Positions 52,763 to 61,832 of a stretch of DNA of 64,000 nucleotides are shown here, piece by piece. The stretch comes from Bacteroides fluxus YIT 12057 (GTDB lineage: Bacteria; Bacteroidota; Bacteroidia; Bacteroidales; Bacteroidaceae), in the NCBI RefSeq assembly GCF_000195635.1, contig NZ_GL882688.1, positions 34,760 to 98,759 on the forward strand. Direction: 5' to 3'. Positions within the stretch are counted from its first letter, which is position 1, and each line of letters begins with the position of its first letter. The notes under the pieces were generated by a model that saw nothing but the letters and a program-made list of their open reading frames with translations, was not told the DNA's origin and did not search any database. A program made the translations under genes and the position numbers.

Positions 52763-54094
52763 TTAGAGAATTTTCCTTTTGATAATCAGAAACCAGGTGG
52801 TAAGGATGATTCCTTTGGCAACCGTCGTTCCGCAAACCGCCCACCAGATGGCGTCCACTCCCATGCCCATGTGTACCAGGAACAGCGCTGCCGGAATACG
52901 CATATAGTTGCATCCGATACTGACAACGGCGGGAGGCACCGTGCGCCCTAAACCGTAGAATACTCCCTGCATCGTGATTTCCAGCATCATGAACACCTGT
53001 GAATAGCCGTCTATGCGCAAATAGTCGCCACCCACACGATAGGCTTCCGCTTCGGGCACGAAGACGGAGAATATTTCACTGCCATAGAAGATGAATGCCA
53101 GTGTGCAGATTGTCCCGAATACACCCGTCATCCACATGGTGGTGCGCCATGCCTGCTTTACGCGTGATGTCCGCCCTGCGGCATAGTTCTGTGCGATGAA
53201 TGTGCTCAGTGCGGTCGAGAAGCCTTGTGAGGTATTCCAGGTGATGGCTTCTATTTGCCCGCCGGTAGTGAAAGCCATCAGTCCGATATGTCCGCCCTGT
53301 TCCGAGGCAGTCCGTGAGAGGAACATGTTGACGAAAGCAAACAGCGTGTTCAGCGTGGCTACGGGCAAACCCAATTTGAAGATGCGTCTTGTGTATCTCT
53401 TCTTCAAGCGGGTGAGGAAGGGGAAACCGCCGAACAGGTCGTCCCTGCGGCGTAATTGATAGACGAAGATTCCGAATACCGTCGCTTCGGACAGCCATGT
53501 GGCAAGTGCGGCCCCCACTGTTCCCCAGCCAAAGCCGAAGATAAAGAGGGGATCCAGAATGATGTTCATGACCAGTCCCGTTCCACTGATGTAAAACGGG
53601 GTTTTGCTGCGCCCTGCTGCATTGTAGATGCCGGTGAAGGCAGCGGACAGGAACACGAAAGGCAAGCCTGTTGACACAATGCGCAGATAGGTGACCGCAT
53701 GGGCCGTGATGTCTGCTTTCAATTCGAAGATACGCAGGATGGGGTGGGCAAACAGGAATAATACGGCTCCCCAGCAGACGGCTATGATAAGAGCGATTGT
53801 GATGTTATGGGAAGCAAAGCTGCGTGCGTCTTCCTCGCTCCTTGCCCCGATAGACTGTCCTACGCTGACTTCGGCCCCGACCTTGTTGAGAAGGGCGATG
53901 GAGCCCGACATCCATGTCAGGATACCTACCGCCCCTACGGCTGCCACCGCTTCGCTGCCCAGCCTTCCTACCCATGCCATATCCGTGAGGCTGTATGCCA
54001 TCTGGATAAACGAAGTAGCCATAATAGGCATCGCCAGGTTGAACAGCTGGCGGTTGATGGGGCCTTGAGTCAGATTCTTTGTTCCCTGCATCAC
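52763..54094 (-). CDS. MATE-family multidrug exporter
   Basis: 443 residues, about twelve membrane helices in two related halves (IMATSFIQMAYSLTDMAWVGRLG; GLPVATLNTLFAFVNMFLSRTASEQ). DinF/NorM-type organisation. Exports cationic drugs or metabolites with a sodium or proton gradient. Last of the - strand run below potABCD and nagA, 16 bp after nagA. Confidence 0.9.
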   Translation of the reverse strand: MMQGTKNLTQGPINRQLFNLAMPIMATSFIQMAYSLTDMAWVGRLGSEAVAAVGAVGILTWMSGSIALLNKVGAEVSVGQSIGARSEEDARSFASHNITIALIIAVCWGAVLFLFAHPILRIFELKADITAHAVTYLRIVSTGLPFVFLSAAFTGIYNAAGRSKTPFYISGTGLVMNIILDPLFIFGFGWGTVGAALATWLSEATVFGIFVYQLRRRDDLFGGFPFLTRLKKRYTRRIFKLGLPVATLNTLFAFVNMFLSRTASEQGGHIGLMAFTTGGQIEAITWNTSQGFSTALSTFIAQNYAAGRTSRVKQAWRTTMWMTGVFGTICTLAFIFYGSEIFSVFVPEAEAYRVGGDYLRIDGYSQVFMMLEITMQGVFYGLGRTVPPAVVSIGCNYMRIPAALFLVHMGMGVDAIWWAVCGTTVAKGIILTTWFLIIKRKIL

Positions 54095-54110
54095 TAACCG
54101 GCAATCGTTC

Positions 54111-55274
54111 TTAGAACAATGTGTTTGTCTCCTCCACTAATTTTCCGCCTTGCCATACAGCGCGGATGTTGAGGTCCTTGTCCATGATCAGTACATCCGC
54201 ATCTTTCTCTTTCTGGAGAGAGCCTTTGCGGTCAAACACTCCCATGATACGGGCAGGGGTTTCAGAGGCCATCCGCAGGGCGTCTCCCAAAGAAACGCCG
54301 GCTTTTACCATGGTGCGGATCAGCATGTCGGTAGTGGCGATGCTGCCTGCCAGGGCTGAACGGTCGGCAAGTTTGCACACGCCGTCTTCGATGATGATGC
54401 GCGGGTCCTTGATTTCCTTGCTTTCACAGGCGGCATAGGAGAGGGCATCGGTCACTAGGCAGGTATGTTCTACGCCTTTCAGCGTGTAGGCAAGCCGGAG
54501 GATGGTAGAGGGCAGGTGGATACCGTCGGCAATGAGTTCGATGGTCATCCCGTCTGTCAGATAGACACTTTCTACGGTTCCCTCATATTTGTATTCACGG
54601 CGCTTATGGAAGCCGGGCATGGCATTGTAGAAGTGTGCCGCATGGGTGAATCCTGCTTCGTAGGCTTCCCTGATGCCGTCATATTCGGCTTCGGTATGGG
54701 AAGCGGCAACGAGAATGCCCTTGTCGTGCAGGTAGCGTGCAAAGTCCAGGGCTCCCGGCAGTTCGGGAGAGGCATCCCAACGGCGGATGCACCGGGTGCT
54801 TTCTGCAAGTTCCTTGTATTCATTCTCGTCGATTTCCTTCACTTGTCCGGCAAATTGTTCTCCCGCCATTTTGGGATTGAGGTAAGGGCCTTCTATGTGC
54901 AGTCCCAGTATGGGGCTTTCGGGTTCTTCCATCAGTTGTTCGCAGATTTTCGCCGCCTGGTGCAGCTTGCTGAAAGGAGAAGAGGAGAGGGTAGGGAAAA
55001 TACTTGTGGCCCCGTGGCGCAAGTGTGCGTTGACGGCACCACGGAAAGCCTCCTCGGTACATTCCGTAAAGTCGTGCCCGCCACCGCCATGCGCGTGCAT
55101 GCACACGAATCCCGGAACGATGTACATGCCTTTGGCATCAATCATCCGGGCACCGATCAGTGCGAGGTCACAGTTTGTTACTTCAAGGATTTTTCCGTCC
55201 CGCATCAGGACGGAACCTTCATTCAGCCAGCCTTGCGGGGTGAATATACGTCCGTTTATAATCTGAGTCAGCAT
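54111..55274 (-). CDS. nagA: N-acetylglucosamine-6-phosphate deacetylase
   Basis: 387 residues from ATG 55274 (MLTQIINGRIF); the frame runs open to 55511 but that would overlap potD. Amidohydrolase fold: PGFVCMHAHGGGGHDF, then GLHIEGPYLNPKMAGEQ, ASHTEAEYDG, THAAHFYNAM and CLVTDALSYA carry metal and substrate residues. Converts GlcNAc-6-P to GlcN-6-P. It sits 29 bp after potD; a metabolic link to polyamines is not obvious, so co-transcription may be incidental. Confidence 0.95.
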   Translation of the reverse strand: MLTQIINGRIFTPQGWLNEGSVLMRDGKILEVTNCDLALIGARMIDAKGMYIVPGFVCMHAHGGGGHDFTECTEEAFRGAVNAHLRHGATSIFPTLSSSPFSKLHQAAKICEQLMEEPESPILGLHIEGPYLNPKMAGEQFAGQVKEIDENEYKELAESTRCIRRWDASPELPGALDFARYLHDKGILVAASHTEAEYDGIREAYEAGFTHAAHFYNAMPGFHKRREYKYEGTVESVYLTDGMTIELIADGIHLPSTILRLAYTLKGVEHTCLVTDALSYAACESKEIKDPRIIIEDGVCKLADRSALAGSIATTDMLIRTMVKAGVSLGDALRMASETPARIMGVFDRKGSLQKEKDADVLIMDKDLNIRAVWQGGKLVEETNTLF

Positions 55275-55303
55275 TTTGAGATTTATGATTTTAGATTTAT
55301 GAA

Positions 55304-56635
55304 TTAGGTTGTTCTTTTTCTTCTTCTCCGGCGATGGCGCTGTTGCTGTTTGTATTTCCGGATTTTGGCATATACCAGCCAGACAAACAATACACCGAAT
55401 ACGGAGAATATCAATAATACGATTCCTGTATTGAGATTGTCGCCTTTCACACGGCTCCACATTTCGAGGACCAGTTCGGTACGGTCGCCGAAGTCGCGTA
55501 TCATGGCGCAACGTTGCACGACCTTCTTGTCGGGATACTGGACGGGGTTGATCTGTATGCTGTCAGCTCCCGGACCGAAGAAATAGCTCAGGTCGGAGAA
55601 TTGCTCTAGGGTCGTGTCGGTCTTCGCTTCCAGGATTTCGGGCGTTGCCACGGCACTGACATAACCGATGGCATCCATGTTGCGCATGGCTATTCCGGGT
55701 TGGCAGAGGTAGTTGATGAAGTAGCTTGCCGCCTTTACGTTCCTTGAATATTTAGGGATGACCCAACCGTCGTACCAGATGTTGCTGCCTTCTTGCGGAA
55801 CCTCGTAATCCAAGTCTACCCCTACGGCGGCGGCTTCTTCGATGGCCCAGACAGCGTCACCGCTCCACGTCAGGTTGAGCCAGGTTTTATTTTTGGTCAT
55901 CATCTCCTTGCCGAAGTCGGCTTCCCAGCCGGAGATGTTGGGCTTCATGGCTTTCAGATACTTTTCTGCGAGGTCAATCGCCTTGGAAGAGTTGTTATTC
56001 ATCAGTTGTTCCACGGTGACGGTGCCGTCTGCCAGTTGCTTGGCGTGGGCGTAGATAATGGCAGTGCCGTAAGCGTCGCGATAACTGTCCTTCATCAGGA
56101 TTTTACCTTTATTCTTGGAATTCCAGAGGCAATGCCAGCTGCCGGCTTCTTCCTTGCTGATGAAATTCTTGTTGTAGAGTATGCCGGCGGTTCCCCACAT
56201 ATACGGTACGGCATAATCTGTGGTGACACGTCCCGGCTGGCTGGTTTTGTTCAGTTCTTTCTGGATGTAGGGAGAGACATTGGGCAGATAATCCGGAGTC
56301 TTCCCGAAATTACGGTCAATCGGAAGGAGCAGATCCTTCTTCAGCATACGCTCGATGATATATTCCGACGGGCATACGACATCGAAATCTTCGTGTCCGC
56401 GTTCAATCTTGGTAAGCATGATTTCATTGATGTCGAACACCTGGTAGATGATACGGATCTCTTCTCCCGTCTGCTGCTTGTACCAGGCAGGAAACTCGGC
56501 AAGGACATCTTCGTCGATGTAGTCTGCCCAGTTGTATATCTTCAATATGCGGCTGCGTTTTTCGTTGGAATGCTCGCAGGAGGCGAACATTGCGATGCAG
56601 CACAGTAGAATCAGTAGGTTCGTTAGTCTTTTCAT
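55304..56635 (-). CDS. potD: Spermidine/putrescine ABC transporter, substrate-binding protein with extra C-terminal anchor
   Basis: 443 residues. Lipoprotein signal (LLILLCCIAMFASCEHS, Cys ~20), then a type I periplasmic binding fold with ILKIYNWADYIDEDVLAEF, NLTWSGDAVWAIEEAAA and FINYLCQPGIAMRNMDAIGYVS. Unlike E. coli PotD (~350 residues), it continues into a hydrophobic helix (~405-424, TGIVLLIFSVFGVLFVWLVY) and a basic tail (KQQQRHRRRRRKRTT). This would place the binding protein on the membrane at both ends. Confidence 0.88.
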   Translation of the reverse strand: MKRLTNLLILLCCIAMFASCEHSNEKRSRILKIYNWADYIDEDVLAEFPAWYKQQTGEEIRIIYQVFDINEIMLTKIERGHEDFDVVCPSEYIIERMLKKDLLLPIDRNFGKTPDYLPNVSPYIQKELNKTSQPGRVTTDYAVPYMWGTAGILYNKNFISKEEAGSWHCLWNSKNKGKILMKDSYRDAYGTAIIYAHAKQLADGTVTVEQLMNNNSSKAIDLAEKYLKAMKPNISGWEADFGKEMMTKNKTWLNLTWSGDAVWAIEEAAAVGVDLDYEVPQEGSNIWYDGWVIPKYSRNVKAASYFINYLCQPGIAMRNMDAIGYVSAVATPEILEAKTDTTLEQFSDLSYFFGPGADSIQINPVQYPDKKVVQRCAMIRDFGDRTELVLEMWSRVKGDNLNTGIVLLIFSVFGVLFVWLVYAKIRKYKQQQRHRRRRRKRTT

Positions 56636-56640
56636 TCCTT

Positions 56641-57432
56641 TTATTCTTTTTTCGACTTTTCGGCACGTTTGTTGATGACAATCAGCAGTACCAGTACGGT
56701 AACGAAAATGAGGGTTGACAACGGGCGTAGCTCCGGTGTCAGGCCGCCTTTGCGTGCATCGGCGTAGATGTAGGTGGAGAGAGTTTCAAGCCCTTCGTTT
56801 CCGATGGTGAAGATGGTTACTGCAAAATCGTCGATGGAGAGAGTGAAGGCAAGGATAAACCCGCTTATCATTCCCGGCAGTATCTCCGGCATAATGACTT
56901 TGCGCAATGCCTGGAACGGGGTCGCTCCCAAATCGAGGGCAGCCTCATATACATTCTGGTTCATCTTCTTCAGCCGTGGCATGACGCTGAGAACCACGTA
57001 GGGGGTACAGAAGGAGATATGCGCCAGTACCACCGTCGTAAAGCCCTGCGATATGCCGAAACTGACAAAAAGCAGAAACAGCGATACACCCGTGATGATA
57101 TCTGCGTTCATCATCGGAATGGCATTGGCGAAGTTCATCACTTGCCGGGTGCGCTGCCGGAGGTTGAAGATGCCGATGGCTGCAAAGCTGCCCAGGAGGG
57201 TACTGGCGGTGGCGGCAATCAGTGCGATGACAAAGGTGTTTCCTATCGCACTCATCAGCGAGTGGTGCATGCCGCCCGTGAAGAGTGAGCTGTACAGTTT
57301 GGTAGAGAATCCCGTCCAGTTGCCCAGTACCTTGGCTTCGGTAAACGAGAATATCATGATAATCAAGATAGGCGAATAGAGCAGCGCCAGCAGCAGCCAC
57401 AAATAGCCTTTGGCAAGAATACGTGTCATCAT
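56641..57432 (-). CDS. potC: Spermidine/putrescine ABC transporter permease
   Basis: 263 residues, six membrane helices, EAA loop ALDLGATPFQALRKVIMPEILPGM. PotC type by ILAKGYLWLLLALLYSPILIIMIFSF. Overlaps potB by 4 bp (ATGA) and is 5 bp before potD. Confidence 0.93.
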   Translation of the reverse strand: MMTRILAKGYLWLLLALLYSPILIIMIFSFTEAKVLGNWTGFSTKLYSSLFTGGMHHSLMSAIGNTFVIALIAATASTLLGSFAAIGIFNLRQRTRQVMNFANAIPMMNADIITGVSLFLLFVSFGISQGFTTVVLAHISFCTPYVVLSVMPRLKKMNQNVYEAALDLGATPFQALRKVIMPEILPGMISGFILAFTLSIDDFAVTIFTIGNEGLETLSTYIYADARKGGLTPELRPLSTLIFVTVLVLLIVINKRAEKSKKE

Positions 57433-58235
57433 ATCACACCTCCGCTTTCATTGGATGCGCCGTCTTCTTCGTTGGTAAAGAGGATGGTGATGCCTATCAG
57501 CAACAGCATGATGAGCGAGAGGGCGGCTCCGTAGTTCCACATTCCGTTATAAATATTCTCCTGTACCGTGGTTCCGAACAGTTTGATGTTGTTCATCGTC
57601 AGCAGTTCGGCAATGGCGAAGGTAGATACCGTGGGCATGAAAACCATCACGATACCGCTCATGATGCCCGGCATGGAGAGGGGAAGGATTACTTTCCCGA
57701 ATACCTTCACAGGGGAGGCTCCGAGGTCCTGTGCAGCTTCTATCAGATTGTGATCCATCTTCTGCAGGGTGTTGTATATGGGGTAAATCATGAAAGGCAG
57801 GAAGTTATAGACCATGCCGAATACCAATGCGCCTTCGCCCAGCGGCAGGTTCAGAAAATCAAACAAAGCCACGGTGGCAAGGGTTCGTATGAGGATATTC
57901 ACCCACATGGGCAGGATGAAGAGCACCACCATGGTGCGGGAGGTATTGAATTGCTTCTGGCTGAGGATGTAGGCAGCCGGATAGCCCAACAGCAGACAGG
58001 CCAGGGTCGTGATTACGGCGATTCCGATGGAATAGACAAATGTGTTCAGCGCTTCGGGGTGCATCATGAATTTGCGGAAGTTGGCAAGGGTGAAAGCACC
58101 TTCGGCATCCGTAAAGGCATACAGCACGATGAGCAGCAGCGGCACTATTACAAATACAAGCAGAAACAGCGCATAGGGTACCGTCCAGTTACGCCGGCGC
58201 ATGAAGAATGAAGCGGGAGAATATTTTGATGACAT
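57429..58235 (-). CDS. potB: Spermidine/putrescine ABC transporter permease
   Basis: 268 residues, six membrane helices; EAA motif IEAAQDLGASPVKVFGKVILPLSMPGI. Type identified from RNWTVPYALFLLVFVIVPLLLIVLYAF and the pairing with potC. Lies 100 bp after potA; that gap carries palindromic element copy 3 near the potA end. Confidence 0.93.
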   Translation of the reverse strand: MSSKYSPASFFMRRRNWTVPYALFLLVFVIVPLLLIVLYAFTDAEGAFTLANFRKFMMHPEALNTFVYSIGIAVITTLACLLLGYPAAYILSQKQFNTSRTMVVLFILPMWVNILIRTLATVALFDFLNLPLGEGALVFGMVYNFLPFMIYPIYNTLQKMDHNLIEAAQDLGASPVKVFGKVILPLSMPGIMSGIVMVFMPTVSTFAIAELLTMNNIKLFGTTVQENIYNGMWNYGAALSLIMLLLIGITILFTNEEDGASNESGGVI

Positions 58236-58324
58236 GAGTCATATTTATTACTTATAGTGAATATTAAAAATGTCTCTTTACTATCTTTCAAGGAAAAGCA
58301 GTAGTTCCTTTACTCTGCTGATTT

Positions 58325-58355
58325 CTCTCCTTGCCTTAGGAGAGAGGCCGGGGCT
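58325..58355. repeat. Dispersed palindromic element, copy 3
   Basis: CTCTCC-TTGCCTTA-GGAGAG (58325-58344) followed by AGGCCGGGG. It overlaps the last codons and the stop of potA (58336). Confidence 0.45.
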
Positions 58356-59727
58356 TTACCCGTATGTTTTCCGGTGCGATGGTGATGCCCACGCGGTCAC
58401 CGTCGTCCCACACGTCATTGGTATCGACGAAGATATCCTCGTCCCAGTCGGTAAACACCGTAAGGTGGTAATGGTTTCCCTTGTAAAGAATGAATTTCAC
58501 TTCACCCGTCAGTCGTCCGTCCTCTTCATTGTCTTCGAGAATGACGTTCTGGAAGTCGATTTCCACAAGAACGGGACTTTCGGGGGCGATGTCCGTCACT
58601 TCCCTGCATTCGAAGCTGCAGCCCAGGAATTCCACGTGGGTGGAGTCTGTCAACTTGCCCTCGAAGGTATTGCAGGTACGCTCTTTCTTCATGACGTGGA
58701 TGTCGAAAGGCTTTACCAGCAGGCCGACTTCGCGTCCGGCTTCAAAGCTGTGGTAGTCCTGCACCATGAGTTCGTAGCCCTCATGCGTCTGTACCAGCAT
58801 TTCGTAATGCACGCCCTTGAAAATGCAGCTGGTGACGGTACCTGTCAGTTGGGCGGCATCGGAAATGTCGAAGATATAAATGTCTTCCGGACGGATGACG
58901 ACATCCACTTGTGTCTGTTCGCCGAAACCTTCATCGACACACTCAAAGTCGTGTCCGCAGAAAGTGACGGACTTGTCTTTGATCATGACACCGTTCAGAA
59001 TGTTGCTTTCACCGATGAAGTCGGCCACAAAGGAGTTGATAGGCTCGTTGTAAATATCGGTAGGCACCCCCGTCTGTTGTATCTTCCCCTCACTCATCAC
59101 GACGATGGTGTCACTCAGGGTCAGCGCTTCTTCCTGGTCGTGGGTCACGTAAATGAAGGTGATGCCCAGTTTCTGGTGCATTTCCTTCAATTCCATCTGC
59201 ATGTCCTTGCGCATCTTCAGGTCCAGTGCGGCAAGCGGTTCGTCGAGCAGCAGCACTTCCGGTTCGTTGACAATGGCACGGGCAATGGCTACACGCTGTT
59301 GCTGTCCGCCGGAGAGTGAATCTACGTCACGGTCCTCGTAGTCGGTCATGCCTACCATGCGGAGTGCCTGTTTCACTTTCTTCCCGATAGTGGCTGCGGG
59401 CATCTTTTTCAGCTTCAGGCCAAAGGCTATGTTGTTGAATACGTTGAGGTGGGGGAAAAGGGCGTACTTCTGGAATACGGTATTCACCGGCCGTTTGTGC
59501 GGCGGTGTCTGGGTGATGTCCTTTCCGGCAATGGTGATTACTCCTTCCGATGCTGTCTGGAAACCTGCTATGAGGCGCAGCAAGGTTGTCTTTCCACAAC
59601 CGGACGGTCCCAATATTGTAACAAACTCGCCCTTACGGACAGACAAGTTTACATCATTCAGCACGGCTTTGTCGCCAAAAAATTTTGATACATGTTCCAC
59701 ACCGATGATGCAGTCGGACTTTTGCAT
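58336..59727 (-). CDS. potA: Spermidine/putrescine ABC transporter ATPase with duplicated C-terminal regulatory region
   Basis: 463 residues, about 90 more than E. coli PotA. Standard ATPase: Walker [17 protein letters not shown], signature [15 protein letters not shown], Walker [14 protein letters not shown]-loop [11 protein letters not shown]. After residue ~235 come two TOBE-like blocks: [20 protein letters not shown] with [12 protein letters not shown], and [20 protein letters not shown] with [10 protein letters not shown]. The C-terminal repeat is probably the extra length. Energises the PotBC channel; first gene of the pot operon. Confidence 0.93.
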   Translation of the reverse strand: MQKSDCIIGVEHVSKFFGDKAVLNDVNLSVRKGEFVTILGPSGCGKTTLLRLIAGFQTASEGVITIAGKDITQTPPHKRPVNTVFQKYALFPHLNVFNNIAFGLKLKKMPAATIGKKVKQALRMVGMTDYEDRDVDSLSGGQQQRVAIARAIVNEPEVLLLDEPLAALDLKMRKDMQMELKEMHQKLGITFIYVTHDQEEALTLSDTIVVMSEGKIQQTGVPTDIYNEPINSFVADFIGESNILNGVMIKDKSVTFCGHDFECVDEGFGEQTQVDVVIRPEDIYIFDISDAAQLTGTVTSCIFKGVHYEMLVQTHEGYELMVQDYHSFEAGREVGLLVKPFDIHVMKKERTCNTFEGKLTDSTHVEFLGCSFECREVTDIAPESPVLVEIDFQNVILEDNEEDGRLTGEVKFILYKGNHYHLTVFTDWDEDIFVDTNDVWDDGDRVGITIAPENIRVKPRPLS

Positions 59728-59789
59728 AAGCGTTTCTAAAGTTTATCTAAACAGATTAAACAAATCTCAAGCTTTAAAAAAAGCGGAGG

Positions 59790-59797
59790 CAAAGGTA
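59790..59797 (-). promoter_or_regulatory. -7 box of the pot operon
   Basis: TACCTTTG on the - strand, 63 bp before the potA ATG. No -33 element at the right distance. Confidence 0.5.
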
Positions 59798-59892
59798 CAT
59801 AAATTCTTGTACTTTTTCTTTTGTTTGCCCAAAAAGAAGAGGAGTCCGAAAAGAAAAAGTCCCGGAAATGCAGCCTTGATGCAAAAGAAAAG

Positions 59893-59900
59893 TATTTTTG
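59893..59900 (+). promoter_or_regulatory. -7 box of the SDR gene
   Basis: TATTTTTG. The ATG at 59898 would overlap it, so a later start is chosen. Confidence 0.5.
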
Positions 59901-59936
59901 TACTCTGATATGGATTTAGAACTTAAAAATAGCAAG

Positions 59937-60701
59937 ATGGAAAAGAAAATTGTACTTATCACCGGAGCCTCTTCAGGAATAGGCGAAGGTTGTGCGCGTA
60001 AATTTGCCATGAACGGTTACCGCCTTATTCTTAACGGGCGTAATGTGGAGAAACTGGTTGCCGTGAAACAGGAACTGGAAGAGAAATACCATGCCGATGT
60101 TTTCCTGCTGCCTTTTGATGTACGCGACCGTCAGGCTGCCCGGATGGCTCTTGACTCGTTGCCTGCCGGATGGAAGGAAATCGATATATTGATAAACAAT
60201 GCCGGACTTGTTATCGGCGTTGACAAGGAGCACGAAGGCAATCTTGACGAATGGGATGTAGTGATTGACACGGATGTGAAGGCATTGCTTGCCATGACTC
60301 GTTTTGTGGTTCCCGGCATGGTAGAGCGCGGGCGCGGCCATGTCATCAATATGGGTTCCATTGCCGGTGATTACGCCTATCCGGGAGGAAGCGTGTATTG
60401 CGCTTGCAAGGCTGCCGTCAAGGCGCTTTCAGACGGACTGCGCATCGACTTGGTAGATACCCCTGTACGTGTGACGAACATCAAGCCGGGACTGGTGGAG
60501 ACCAACTTTTCTGTGGTGCGTTTCCGGGGTGACAAGGAGGCTGCGGATAATGTATATAAAGGAATTCGCCCGCTGGACGGTGACGATATTGCCGAAGTGG
60601 TTTATTTTGCCGCTGCCGTGCCCGGACATATCCAGATAGCCGAAGTGTTGGTGATGCCTACGAATCAAGCTACGGGGACCATCACCTACAAGCAGAAATA
60701 A
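59937..60701 (+). CDS. SDR-family NAD(P)-dependent oxidoreductase (YdfG-like)
   Basis: 254 residues from ATG 59937 (MEKKIVLITGASSGIGEG); 59910 is an alternative. Rossmann motif TGASSGIG, NNAGLVIG, catalytic Ser in HVINMGSIAGDYAYPGGSVYCACKAAV with the YxxxK pair (YCACK). The C-terminus resembles YdfG-type enzymes that reduce malonic semialdehyde or oxidise L-allo-threonine (NIKPGLVETNFSVVRFRGDK). The specific substrate is not determined. Confidence 0.9.
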   Translation: MEKKIVLITGASSGIGEGCARKFAMNGYRLILNGRNVEKLVAVKQELEEKYHADVFLLPFDVRDRQAARMALDSLPAGWKEIDILINNAGLVIGVDKEHEGNLDEWDVVIDTDVKALLAMTRFVVPGMVERGRGHVINMGSIAGDYAYPGGSVYCACKAAVKALSDGLRIDLVDTPVRVTNIKPGLVETNFSVVRFRGDKEAADNVYKGIRPLDGDDIAEVVYFAAAVPGHIQIAEVLVMPTNQATGTITYKQK

Positions 60702-60746
60702 GACGCTCTGTTTATCTTGAAGAAATGAAGGGAAATCCTTCAGCGT

Positions 60747-60778
60747 CGTAAAGGTGAGGTTGAACAACGTAAAGGTGA
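60747..60778 (+). repeat. Two direct repeats CGTAAAGGTGA, 21 bp apart
   Basis: Copies at 60747-60757 and 60768-60778, two helical turns apart, ~200 bp upstream of the CMD-cupin gene. Might be an operator, or a tiny gene-end relic (one frame reads QRRKGEVEQRKGEL then stop). Nothing else was seen in 60702-60971. Confidence 0.35.
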
Positions 60779-60971
60779 ACTTTGAAACCATTGTACCATA
60801 AGCTTTTCTTTCATTTCTATTGGGCGGAAGTTGTTCATTTGAATAACATTACATATAGCTTTATTACTGAATCGGGGATTTGGGTATAAATATCCGTAAA
60901 TCATATACAAGCCGACTTGTTCAATCGCAGTAAATTTGCAATCAGAAAAAGAACCATGAAATAGAACGGCT

Positions 60972-61787
60972 ATGAACAGGATTTTTTTAATTTCAGTATT
61001 CAGTATTTTAACATTCAATGTTATGGCACAGGAAAAGATTGTACAGACGGCAGGGCGCACCCAACTCGGTGAGTTTGCCCCCAAATTCGCGGAACTCAAC
61101 GATGATGTCCTTTTTGGCGAGGTGTGGAGCCGCACCGACAAGCTCGGCCTGCGTGACCGCAGTTTAGTAACGGTTACCTCCCTTATCAGTCAGGGGATTA
61201 CGGACAATTCGCTCGTGTTTCACCTCCAGTCGGCAAAGAAGAACGGTATTACCCGTACCGAAATCGCCGAAATCATTACCCATATCGGTTTCTACGCGGG
61301 TTGGCCGAAGGCTTGGGCGGCGTTCAACCTCGCCAAAGGCGTATGGGCAGAGGACGCCACCGGTGAAGATGCCAAAGCCACGTTCCAGCGTGAGATGCTT
61401 TTTCCCATTGGAGAACCGAACACTGCATACGCGGAGTACTTCATCGGTAACAGCTATCTTGCTCCCGTATCGCGCGAGCAGGTTTCCGTCTCTAACGTCA
61501 CTTTCGAGCCTCGCTGCCGTAACAACTGGCATATACACCGCGCTACTAAAGGCGGCGGACAGATGCTTATCGGTGTTGCCGGTCGTGGGTGGTATCAGGA
61601 AGAAGGCAAGCCGGCAGTGGAGATTCTGCCCGGTACGGTCATCCATATTCCGGCTAACGTGAAGCACTGGCATGGCGCCGCTTCTGATGGTTGGTTTGCC
61701 CATCTTGCTTTTGAGGTTCCCGGTGAGAATACTTCTAATGAGTGGCTGGAACCGGTGACGGATGAAGAATACGATAAACTTGAATAA
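60972..61787 (+). CDS. Exported carboxymuconolactone decarboxylase-cupin fusion protein
   Basis: 271 residues. A signal peptide (FLISVFSILTFNVMAQ) precedes a CMD/AhpD-like domain (~30-115: FGEVWSRTDKLGLRDRSLVTV, RTEIAEIITHIGFYAGWPKAW) and a cupin (~165-255: NNWHIHRATKGGGQMLIGVAGRG, PGTVIHIPANVKHWHGA). The two His-rich cupin blocks look competent to bind metal. I see no CxxC as in AhpD. Both domains are common in cytoplasmic aromatic or redox proteins, so a periplasmic fusion is unusual; the reaction is unknown. Confidence 0.85.
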   Translation: MNRIFLISVFSILTFNVMAQEKIVQTAGRTQLGEFAPKFAELNDDVLFGEVWSRTDKLGLRDRSLVTVTSLISQGITDNSLVFHLQSAKKNGITRTEIAEIITHIGFYAGWPKAWAAFNLAKGVWAEDATGEDAKATFQREMLFPIGEPNTAYAEYFIGNSYLAPVSREQVSVSNVTFEPRCRNNWHIHRATKGGGQMLIGVAGRGWYQEEGKPAVEILPGTVIHIPANVKHWHGAASDGWFAHLAFEVPGENTSNEWLEPVTDEEYDKLE

Positions 61788-61797
61788 TATCGTCCAT

Positions 61798-61832
61798 ACT
61801 CCCGTAATTCAAGCAATTGCGGGAGTTTTTTA
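61798..61832. terminator. Bidirectional terminator
   Basis: ACTCCCGTAATT (61798-61809) pairs with AATTGCGGGAGT (61815-61826), followed by TTTTT; it separates the converging CMD-cupin and DMT genes and includes the DMT stop codon region. Confidence 0.75.

Noticed and set aside
54111..55511. Longer NagA start at 55511
   Set aside because: It would overlap potD by about 200 bp and adds no family sequence; the ATG at 55274 starts the typical NagA N-terminus.
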